From an uncultured Lachnospiraceae bacterium (lineage in GTDB: Bacteria; Bacillota; Clostridia; Lachnospirales; Lachnospiraceae), in assembly GCA_947174615.1 (NCBI GenBank), contig CAMWJQ010000016.1:1-19550 (forward strand): DNA of 19,550 bases. Direction: 5' to 3'. The notes beneath the pieces were generated by a model that worked only from the letters and a program-made list of their open reading frames with translations, was not told the DNA's origin and searched no databases. Of this stretch, positions 8,142-14,129 are shown in pieces. Numbering within the stretch: the stretch's first letter is position 1; each line of letters starts with the position of its first letter. The translations under genes were made by a program, and so were the position numbers.

Positions 8142-8447
8142 CTACTTCTGACTGTCCTGATAAGCGCTCACCTTCGCCTTGATCTTATCCATGCTGTCCA
8201 CAAACATTAAAATCTCCGCTACAACTTCGTAAAGCTCTGGGGGAATCATATCGCCAATCTGTAATTTAGACAATGTATTTGCCAGTTTGTCATCTTTATG
8301 GACAGGCACATTCGCCTGTTTTGCCTGGTCTATAATTTTTTCCGCCAGCGCACCGCGCCCCATTGCTATTACTTTTGGGGCGCTGTCTGCCGGGTCATAT
8401 TCCAGCGCAACTGCCTGTTTTACCTTTTTATTTTTATCCGCCGCCAT
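8142..8447 (-). CDS. ylqH: Stand-alone FlhB C-terminal-domain-like protein (YlqH/FhlB type)
   Basis: This 101-residue protein resembles only the cytoplasmic C-terminal domain of the flagellar type III export switch protein FlhB. Recognisable elements are VKQAVALEYD (9-18), SAPKVIAMGRGALAEKI (22-38), ANVPVHKDDKLANTL (45-59), and IGDMIPPELYEVVAEIL (64-80). No FlhB membrane helices are present, and the NPTH autocleavage motif that precedes this region in FlhB is absent: the homology begins just beyond where it would be. B. subtilis has an analogous orphan, YlqH, in the same neighbourhood. It starts 16 bases after the FliK-like gene, with GAGGGTG upstream of ATG 8447. A functional pairing with the upstream product is inferred from gene context and from the known contact between FliK and FlhB. 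Confidence 0.88.
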   Translation of the reverse strand: MAADKNKKVKQAVALEYDPADSAPKVIAMGRGALAEKIIDQAKQANVPVHKDDKLANTLSKLQIGDMIPPELYEVVAEILMFVDSMDKIKAKVSAYQDSQK

Positions 8448-8463
8448 CTATTTTACACCCTCT

Positions 8464-10323
8464 TTATGCTCTTGTGTCAAAAGTCCGATAACCGAGAACT
8501 GCGCTGCCGCCTGCCACCTGCTCCTCCATGCGTTCAAGTACTGTTTTGTCCTCATCCTTCTCAAGAATCATATTTTTACATTGATATCCCTTTTTCGACA
8601 GTCTCTGGGACAGCTCGTCGATATGCCCCTCCACCAGCGCGATCGACGTCTCGTCGAGATAAAATTTTGTAGTGACTTGATTTCGCTGTGTCTGAAGGGA
8701 AATACTGACATCAAGCGCCCCCAGATGATCCATATCCAAATGCAGAAATGCCGTGAGCATGCCATCCTGACGTGCCATATTCTTCTTGTTCGTGTAGACA
8801 TACAAATCCCCATGCGCCTGAGAATTGCCAAACCTTAACGGCAGCTGTACATACGTAAACATCTGATTCATCTGATTCATAAACTCAACATTCTCACTGA
8901 GATTTGCCATTGCGCGCGCAGGCGTGCCAGTGCTGTTCTGACCGTTTGCCTGGACCGCATCATTCATCATGCGTGTGAGCTGGCTGCTCTCTCTGGCAAG
9001 TTTTTGATAAAACTCCTCCACTTTACCTTCTTGTGCCAGCTCCTGCGGAGAGAGGGTCCACTGTTTTTGCAGCCCATTTTTGAGTATGGATTTAAATGGC
9101 TCTGAGCGAAAAATCTCAGCCTTTTGTTCTGTAGTCAGCTGCCTGCCAATCTCGCTGTCCAGAAGCAGCTGCTTTACATCCTTGAGTCCAAGCGTCCCTT
9201 CCCTAATACCATCTCGTATCATAGAAATAATTTTGCCAGGTATCGCCTGTGGCGTTTCTTCTTTGAGCTGATCAAGAAACACATCCAGCGTTTTATTCGC
9301 TGCAGTTCCTGCCGCCTCTTCCTGTTTTAGTGTCTGCGCCCCTGCTTTCTCAGCGGATTCCTGCGCAGTTTCTTTCATGCCGGCATCGCTTTCCATATAC
9401 TTTCCTGCAAGATTTTCAGCAGAATGCTCTGCCTGAATCATCACCGTATTCTGATTTATATTTTCTGTATTGGACTGCACATTTTGACTGTTTTGCGCTT
9501 CCTGTGTACTCTGGTTTTCCGGCACGACTGCGGTATCAGGATTGGCAGTGCCTTGTGTACCGCCGGTCTGCCCTTCCTCCCCAGTGAGCAGCACAAGCAC
9601 CTGTTCCATAAATTTCCCACCGTTTACCAATGCTGTCTGCCCTGAAAGTACGCCCTGCACATCTGCCTTTCCAGTCAATACATCATATAATTTTAAGATC
9701 TCGTCAGACGCTTCATTGATGCCATCTAGCAGCTTATGTTCCATATTTTCATAATGCTGAAGCTGAGACAATGTGTTATCATTGACAGGAAGCTGCAATT
9801 TCGTCAATTTAATTAAATCTGCCATACTCGCACCGGGATTTTGCAGCGTCAGCCGGTTAAACAGCATCAGTGTATTCTTGTTGATTGACATACCATTTTC
9901 CAACAACGTTGACACCAGTGCCATTGTCCTGTCATTGACTGCCATATGCGCAGCGCGCAGCGCAGCCTCTCCCACTCTTAACATCTGCATTTTCCCGTCA
10001 TAAACAGGCTTGAGCACCACCCTGTTATCCTTATTGGACTGTACTTGCAGATTCATGACCTGTCCGAGCGCCAGCTGCACATCTCGCTCCAGCTTCGCTG
10101 CCATATACTGTCCGTTAGCCAACTGTATCTGGACATCTTCACCGTTGACAGAGACAATCTCTCCCTGAAATGTATCGCCGGGCTGCAACTGTGTCACATC
10201 CACTCCCTGCGCATTTCCAGAAGCGGCATTCCCTGTCGTGCCTACTGTACCTGTATATCCCTGTCCCTGCCCGATCTGCGTCCCGCCATAGTTCTGTGAA
10301 TATCCCGACAATACACTTTCCAT
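8464..10323 (-). CDS. FliK-like (flagellar hook-length control domain) protein, YlqG position
   Basis: A 619-residue protein with a Gly/Gln-rich N-terminus (1-40) and a small beta-rich region (45-105, PGDTFQGEIVSVNGEDVQI). A helical region follows (about 115-250). A low-complexity stretch rich in Q, N, S, T, E and A spans about 250-345, and then there is a second helical part. The C-terminal domain (about 488-585, YVQLPLRFG, HGDLYVYTNKK, HLDMDHLGALDVSISLQ, LSQRLSKKGY) resembles the Flg_hook/FliK C-terminal substrate-switch domain. I see no signal peptide or membrane helix. In B. subtilis the uncharacterised YlqG occupies the same place between rnhB and ylqH. True FliK is encoded among flagellar rod-hook genes, none of which are here. 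ATG 10323 has GGAGG at 10330-10334. A FliK-like activity outside flagella is inference. Confidence 0.8.
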   Translation of the reverse strand: MESVLSGYSQNYGGTQIGQGQGYTGTVGTTGNAASGNAQGVDVTQLQPGDTFQGEIVSVNGEDVQIQLANGQYMAAKLERDVQLALGQVMNLQVQSNKDNRVVLKPVYDGKMQMLRVGEAALRAAHMAVNDRTMALVSTLLENGMSINKNTLMLFNRLTLQNPGASMADLIKLTKLQLPVNDNTLSQLQHYENMEHKLLDGINEASDEILKLYDVLTGKADVQGVLSGQTALVNGGKFMEQVLVLLTGEEGQTGGTQGTANPDTAVVPENQSTQEAQNSQNVQSNTENINQNTVMIQAEHSAENLAGKYMESDAGMKETAQESAEKAGAQTLKQEEAAGTAANKTLDVFLDQLKEETPQAIPGKIISMIRDGIREGTLGLKDVKQLLLDSEIGRQLTTEQKAEIFRSEPFKSILKNGLQKQWTLSPQELAQEGKVEEFYQKLARESSQLTRMMNDAVQANGQNSTGTPARAMANLSENVEFMNQMNQMFTYVQLPLRFGNSQAHGDLYVYTNKKNMARQDGMLTAFLHLDMDHLGALDVSISLQTQRNQVTTKFYLDETSIALVEGHIDELSQRLSKKGYQCKNMILEKDEDKTVLERMEEQVAGGSAVLGYRTFDTRA

Positions 10324-10351
10324 ATATATCCTCCATTTGACTTCAATCTTA

Positions 10352-11176
10352 TTACTCTACTGATTCTTTCATCTCTTGAACATCCATAATATTTTTGATA
10401 AAACTCTTTCGATGTATTGGAGACGCACCATATTTTTTCAATGCTGCAATATGTACTGCTGCTCCATAGCCCTTGTTGTCTGCAAAATGATATTCCGGAT
10501 ATTTCTTGTCATATTCCACCATCATCCGGTCTCTTGTCACCTTTGCGACAATACTCGCCGCAGCAATCGACACGCTCTGGGCATCTCCTTTAATAATTGG
10601 AACCTGTCGGATATCCACCTTGGGTATCGTGACTGCATCATTTAACAGAATATTCGGTTTCACACGCAATTTGCTGATTGCCTGACGCATCGCCTCATAG
10701 GTCGCCTGTAAAATATTGATCTCATCTATCCGCTCATGAGACACAGCGCCTATCCCCACTGCTACGGCTTCCCTCATAATAAGATCATACAGCTCCTCGC
10801 GCTTCTTCTCACTCAACTGCTTGGAATCATTGAGATACAAAATCTGACAATCCTTTGGCAGTATGACTGCCCCTGCTACAACAGGTCCGGCAAGCGGTCC
10901 TCTGCCGACCTCATCAATCCCGCAGATATATCCAAGGGAAGCATATTGCTTCTCATACTTTTTCATGCTTTCCGTTCGTAGTTTTTCCTTCTCATAGGCT
11001 TCTATCGCTTTCTTTGCCTTTGCTACAAGTGCCTGCACACCGCTTCGTTTGTCGGTTTCGTACCTCTCCACAAAAACAGGCAGCTCACTTTCGCCTGCTG
11101 CCTTTAATTCATTTTTGATTTCCTGTATGTTTTTTTCTATTCTTTTCTCTATGTTTTTTTCTGATTTTTTTTCCAC
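10352..11176 (-). CDS. rnhB: Ribonuclease HII
   Basis: Cleaves the RNA strand of RNA-DNA hybrids and incises at single ribonucleotides in DNA. The 274 residues contain an N-terminal substrate-binding extension like that of B. subtilis RNase HII (about 17-75) and the catalytic domain. The DEDD catalytic residues are all visible: Asp88 and Glu89 in GIDEVGRGPLAGP, Asp180 in LLNDAV, and Asp198 in IKGDAQS. NDSKQLSEKKR and SIAAASIVAKVTRDR are also conserved. The start is unusual. The only in-frame candidate near the 5' end is GTG 11176, in an A-rich region, while the ribosome-binding site (AAAGGA) is better spaced for an ATG at 11184 that lies in another frame. The first 22 residues are an E/K/N/I-rich repeat. 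It is 28 bases upstream of the FliK-like gene. Confidence 0.95.
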   Translation of the reverse strand: MEKKSEKNIEKRIEKNIQEIKNELKAAGESELPVFVERYETDKRSGVQALVAKAKKAIEAYEKEKLRTESMKKYEKQYASLGYICGIDEVGRGPLAGPVVAGAVILPKDCQILYLNDSKQLSEKKREELYDLIMREAVAVGIGAVSHERIDEINILQATYEAMRQAISKLRVKPNILLNDAVTIPKVDIRQVPIIKGDAQSVSIAAASIVAKVTRDRMMVEYDKKYPEYHFADNKGYGAAVHIAALKKYGASPIHRKSFIKNIMDVQEMKESVE

Positions 11177-11246
11177 AAAATCATCGTGTCCTTTCTGTAT
11201 ATTCTATCTTTTACTGCAATGCTTTTGTATTGATATTGGCTTCATA

Positions 11247-11825
11247 TTATTGATGCTTCAATATTCCAAACTTTGAGGAAGGCCAGATTCTGATGAATGC
11301 CCTGCCAATGATATCCTTGCGATGGATATTTCCAACGGAGGGGTCCCGGCTGTCCGAACTGTTATTTCTATTATCTCCCATCACAAAATACTCGTCATCA
11401 CCAAGCAGAATCGGGTTGTTTGCCCTTCCCGGACTCTGAATAACCTCGCGTCCATACGCCTCCTCCAGCGCCTCTCCATCCACATAAATAGTTCCACTCT
11501 CATCAATCTGAACCGTCTCGCCCGGCATTCCTATGATTCGCTTGATATAGTACGTATCCGTGTCATATTGATATGGAAATACAATGATATCAAATCGTTC
11601 TGGGTCCTCGAAGCGGTACGAAATCTTGTCAACAATCAGATGATCCCCATCACTCAGCGTCGTCTCCATACTGCTTCCGCTCACCTGCGTCCGCTGTCCC
11701 ACATAGGTAACGATCAAATATGCGGCGCAGAACACCAGCAGCAGATAGATGCTGATACTCAATATTTCCTTCAATAAGTGTTTCATTTTGTTTTCCTCTG
11801 TTTCTACTATTCCCGTTTCCATCAT
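11247..11825 (-). CDS. lepB: Signal peptidase I (copy downstream of rbgA)
   Basis: Membrane-anchored serine protease that removes signal peptides from exported proteins. The 192 residues have one N-terminal transmembrane helix (about 22-41). The nucleophile is Ser52 in SGSSMETTLSDGD, the general-base Lys95 lies in YYIKRIIGMPGE, and box E (GDNRNNSSDSRDPSVG) at 150-165 is intact. ATG 11825 overlaps the rbgA stop (ATGA) with GGAGG almost adjacent. A second ATG follows immediately, and ATG 11786 (residue 14) has AGAGG at better spacing and would remove an acidic 13-residue leader, so the true start is uncertain. It is one of two signal peptidase genes flanking rbgA; the two proteins are clearly paralogous but diverged. 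Confidence 0.95.
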   Translation of the reverse strand: MMETGIVETEENKMKHLLKEILSISIYLLLVFCAAYLIVTYVGQRTQVSGSSMETTLSDGDHLIVDKISYRFEDPERFDIIVFPYQYDTDTYYIKRIIGMPGETVQIDESGTIYVDGEALEEAYGREVIQSPGRANNPILLGDDEYFVMGDNRNNSSDSRDPSVGNIHRKDIIGRAFIRIWPSSKFGILKHQ

Positions 11826-12676
11826 TCCTCCGGCATCTCCAATGTAATTCTTCCTATTCTTCCGTTTCTGAAATCATCCACAATCATCGAGGAGGCTTTC
11901 ATGATATCCAGTTCTTCTCCTTTCAAGTAGCACTTCTTGCTGACGCAGACTGCCTTGATCGTCTCACAGGCGTCCTGCTCATCAGACGTCTCTATCGCAT
12001 ACCGCTGTTCCAGCAGTCCGGGATACTCCCTGCGCAGAAAACAAATCAGTTCATACGCGAGCTCATCCAAATGGATAATCTCATCGTTTATCGAACCAAT
12101 CATTGCCAAACGAAGCCCTACTGCCTGATCTTCAAACTTGGGCCATAGAATCCCCGGCGTATCCAACAGTTCTAAACTTTTATTCAGACGTATCCACTGT
12201 TTTCCCTTCGTCACTCCCGGCTTGTTTCCGGTCTTGGCGCACGCCCTGCCCGCAAACGAATTGATAAAGGTGGACTTGCCGACATTTGGTATCCCGACCA
12301 CCATTGCGCGCACAGGTCTGTTGAGAATCCCTCGTTTCCTGTCTCGTTCTATTTTTTCCTTACACGCCTCCTGCACCACACCCTGTATGGATTTCACGCC
12401 GGAACCCGTCTTAGAATTGATTTCTAATACATGAAATCCCTTGGATGTAAAATAATTCATCCACAGTTTATTTTTTCTCGTATCTGCAAGATCTGATTTA
12501 TTTAAAAGAATAATCCTTGATTTATTTTTACCCAGCTCGTCGATATCCGGGTTTCTGCTGCTGAGCGGCACTCTTGCGTCCACCAGCTCGATCACTAAGT
12601 CTATAAGCTTGATATCCTCCTTCATCATTCGTTTTGCCTTGGTCATATGCCCCGGATACCATTGATAATTTGCCAT
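11822..12676 (-). CDS. rbgA: Ribosome biogenesis GTPase RbgA (YlqF)
   Basis: Circularly permuted GTPase needed for a late step of 50S subunit assembly. The 284 residues start with the conserved NYQWYPGHMTKAKR (3-16). The G motifs appear in permuted order: G4 NKSD at 59-62, G5-like INSKT at 86-90, G1 (Walker A) GIPNVGKS at 128-135, the G2 region KPGVTKG at 152-158, and G3 DTPG at 172-175. A C-terminal RNA-binding helical domain follows (about 195-284). Length and order match the B. subtilis protein. A weak AAAGG site precedes ATG 12676. Its position beside rplS is conserved in Firmicutes and fits its role in 50S maturation. It sits 35 bases after one lepB and overlaps the next by 4 bases. Confidence 0.96.
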   Translation of the reverse strand: MANYQWYPGHMTKAKRMMKEDIKLIDLVIELVDARVPLSSRNPDIDELGKNKSRIILLNKSDLADTRKNKLWMNYFTSKGFHVLEINSKTGSGVKSIQGVVQEACKEKIERDRKRGILNRPVRAMVVGIPNVGKSTFINSFAGRACAKTGNKPGVTKGKQWIRLNKSLELLDTPGILWPKFEDQAVGLRLAMIGSINDEIIHLDELAYELICFLRREYPGLLEQRYAIETSDEQDACETIKAVCVSKKCYLKGEELDIMKASSMIVDDFRNGRIGRITLEMPEE

Positions 12677-12711
12677 ACTTTGTCATGCCTTTCGTTTTAT
12701 TCGATCAATCC

Positions 12712-13293
12712 CTATTCAATCAATCCCATCTCACTGCTGCCAGAAGCCAGCTTCATCCATGCTTTTCCAATGATATAGCTCTTCTTGACTGTCCCAATAT
12801 TTGCAGAACGGCTGTCCTCGCTGTTATTACAATTATCACCAATCACAAAATATTCGTCCTCCCCCAGCGTGACCTTGCTGTCCAGCAGCCCCGGCTCGAC
12901 AATTCTGTCATTGAAATACTGCTCTACCGCCTCGTCATTGACGTATAGTATACCACTTTTTATGTACAGTGTATCGCCGGGAACACCCACCACACGTTTT
13001 ACATAATAGTGTGATTTCTCATTACCGTTGGGAAGAAAGACGATGACATCTCCCACACACGGTGACGCTGCCTTATAGATCAGCCTGTTCAAAAAAATCT
13101 CCTGACCGTTATACAGGCTTGGCTCCATAGAGGGACCAATCACGCTCGTTTTCATCCCGATACAGAAAACTGTCACCACCGCCAATAACATTGAAGCAAA
13201 GATCCAGAAAATCCAGCTTAGAATTTCCTTGACCACAGTGATATTTAATTTTTTCTTTCGTTGATAAAATGTTAATCCCTTTCGTCTTGCCAT
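12712..13293 (-). CDS. lepB: Signal peptidase I (first gene of operon; altered box E)
   Basis: Second signal peptidase I of 193 residues. It has a basic cytoplasmic N-terminus (MARRKGLTFYQRKKKLN), one membrane helix (about 25-46), the nucleophile Ser55 in GPSMEPSL, and the general base Lys99 in YYVKRVVGVPGD. Box E reads GDNCNNSEDSR at 152-162, so the normally Arg position after GDN is Cys155. The rest of the box, including the downstream Ser and Arg, is kept. An active enzyme is likely since both catalytic residues are present. ATG 13293 is preceded by AAAGGA at suitable spacing and lies downstream of a clear promoter at 13338-13366. This places it at the head of the lepB-rbgA-lepB-rnhB-ylqG-ylqH-yraN operon. 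Confidence 0.94.
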   Translation of the reverse strand: MARRKGLTFYQRKKKLNITVVKEILSWIFWIFASMLLAVVTVFCIGMKTSVIGPSMEPSLYNGQEIFLNRLIYKAASPCVGDVIVFLPNGNEKSHYYVKRVVGVPGDTLYIKSGILYVNDEAVEQYFNDRIVEPGLLDSKVTLGEDEYFVIGDNCNNSEDSRSANIGTVKKSYIIGKAWMKLASGSSEMGLIE

Positions 13294-13337
13294 TCATTCT
13301 GTCCTTTGCAATATGTGTATACGAAGATACAACAATA

Positions 13338-13366
13338 ATTATACTCAATCTGTATCATGATTGCAA
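13338..13366 (-). promoter_or_regulatory. Sigma-A promoter of the lepB-rbgA-lepB-rnhB operon
   Basis: Minus-strand TTGCAA (13361-13366), a 17-base spacer, and perfect TATAAT (13338-13343). It begins 3 bases beyond the U-tract of the rplS terminator, so the two transcription units are packed end to start. The predicted leader to lepB is about 38 bases. Confidence 0.8.
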
Positions 13367-13369
13367 GTC

Positions 13370-13400
13370 AAAAAATAACGGAGCCTGTCCCCAAGCTCCG
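13370..13400 (-). terminator. Rho-independent terminator of the rplS transcript
   Basis: On the minus strand CGGAGC (13395-13400) pairs with GCTCCG (13379-13384) across a 10-base loop that can itself pair a little (TG with CA). It is followed by TTATTTTTT (13370-13378). It lies about 210 bases after the rplS stop; the distance would be only about 55 bases without the inserted element at 13455-13608. Confidence 0.85.
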
Positions 13401-13450
13401 CCACATGTTACTGTTTCCTTTATTCCAGTAATCAATAATCGTAAAACAAA

Positions 13451-13582
13451 CTAAGGAACTGTTATAGAATAAATCATTACATCTGACTTATCTAAATCTT
13501 CCTCTGCTGCATTGTCATCACTCGGCGTACCCCAGTACACCTCATTCTTCCGCCTTGCATAGAAAGCTTTATCCAGCGTCAT
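13451..13582 (-). CDS. Possible 43-residue small protein inside the MITE-like element
   Basis: ATG 13582 opens a 43-codon frame ending at TAG 13451-13453, just outside the left terminal repeat. The product would be soluble and acidic in its C-terminal half (DDNAAEEDLDKSDV), with an N-terminal MTLDKAFYARRKNEVYWG. The composition looks protein-like, but there is no clear Shine-Dalgarno and an in-frame stop lies 3 codons upstream. I recognise no family. It would be transcribed from the rplS promoter, ahead of the terminator. It may be an element-borne peptide, a fragment of a larger gene captured by the element, or chance. Confidence 0.22.
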   Translation of the reverse strand: MTLDKAFYARRKNEVYWGTPSDDNAAEEDLDKSDVMIYSITVP

Positions 13583-13608
13583 ATGCAAAGTTCATTCTTA
13601 ACAGTTCC
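13455..13608. mobile_element. MITE-like 154-bp element with terminal inverted repeats
   Basis: The left end GGAACTGTTATAGAAT (13455-13470) is the inverse of the right end (13594-13608, reverse complement GGAACTGTTAAGAAT), differing by a single inserted base. Both sides are flanked by TAA (13452-13454 and 13609-13611), consistent with a 3-bp target duplication. There is no room for a transposase, so a non-autonomous element is the simplest reading. An internal 7-base inverted repeat (TTGCATA 13555-13561 and TATGCAA 13582-13588) adds further symmetry. It sits 3 bases after the rplS stop and ahead of the rplS terminator. No family name can be assigned from sequence alone. Confidence 0.6.
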
Positions 13609-13611
13609 TAA

Positions 13612-13959
13612 TTATTTCACCAGTTCCTTTACCTTAGCCTTCTTACCAACACGATTTCTCAAGTAGTTCAGCTTCGCACGTCTCACTTTACCTGCTCTCA
13701 CAACCTCTACCTTTTCCACATTTGGAGAATGCATCGGCCATGTTTTCTCTACGCCGACACCGTTTGAAATCTTTCTGACTGTAAAGGTCTCTCTATTGCT
13801 TCCGCCTTGAATCTTCAGAACAGTACCCTCAAAGATCTGGATTCTCTCACGGTTTCCCTCCTTGATCTTACCATGTACTCTCACGGTATCTCCAACCTTA
13901 AAGCTGTCAACATTTGCCTTTAACTGTTCTTTCTCAATTTCCCTGATAATTTCGTTCAT
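13612..13959 (-). CDS. rplS: 50S ribosomal protein L19
   Basis: Ribosomal protein at the 30S-50S interface. The 115 residues match the family length and show the conserved core: FKVGDTVRVHGKIKEGNRERIQ (about 20-41), FEGTVLKIQGG, ETFTVRKISNGVGVEKTWPMHSP (about 57-80), and the basic C-terminus VRRAKLNYLRNRVGKKAKVKE. A perfect AAGGAGG lies 8 bases before ATG 13959. It has its own promoter and a structured leader, and is the only confident gene between two transcription-unit boundaries. In B. subtilis rplS follows rimM-trmD; here it directly follows smc. Confidence 0.98.
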   Translation of the reverse strand: MNEIIREIEKEQLKANVDSFKVGDTVRVHGKIKEGNRERIQIFEGTVLKIQGGSNRETFTVRKISNGVGVEKTWPMHSPNVEKVEVVRAGKVRRAKLNYLRNRVGKKAKVKELVK

Positions 13960-14086
13960 TTGATTTGCCTCCTTATTATTTCGACGTTCTTAATACTTCT
14001 CTATCGCAATTACGCCTCGCTTCCGTAATTACCTGCATCATACCTCGGTATGACTCGTACCAGAGGACCATCTCTTTCTTCGCAAC
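13960..14086 (-). promoter_or_regulatory. Structured 5' leader of rplS (candidate L19 autoregulatory leader)
   Basis: About 127 bases lie between the predicted transcription start (near 14086) and the start codon. Two perfect hairpins are visible: CATACC/GGTATG at 14039-14052, and a 7-bp stem AATTACG/CGTAATT at 14008-14030 with a 9-base loop, plus further CCTC/GAGG pairing around the first. A ribosomal-protein L19 leader is described upstream of rplS in Firmicutes. Membership is inferred from position, length and stem layout, not from a covariance-model match. Confidence 0.6.
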
Positions 14087-14092
14087 AGTAGT

Positions 14093-14121
14093 AATTTACC
14101 ACAAATTCTGGATAAATGCAA
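14093..14121 (-). promoter_or_regulatory. Sigma-A promoter of rplS
   Basis: Minus-strand TTGCAT (14116-14121), a 17-base spacer, and TAAATT (14093-14098). It starts 9 bases after the smc stop codon. No terminator for the smc transcript is visible, so read-through from the upstream operon is also possible. Confidence 0.7.
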
Positions 14122-14129
14122 GTATTTTT

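Noticed and set aside
8464..10323. Genuine flagellar fliK gene
   Set aside because: The C-terminal domain is FliK-like, but no other hook, rod or export genes are adjacent and the neighbourhood is the conserved rnhB-ylqG-ylqH locus; a strict fliK name is not supported.
13408..13431. TTACTG/CAGTAA hairpin upstream of the rplS terminator stem
   Set aside because: A six-base stem with a 12-base loop and no U-tract; too weak to call as a separate element.
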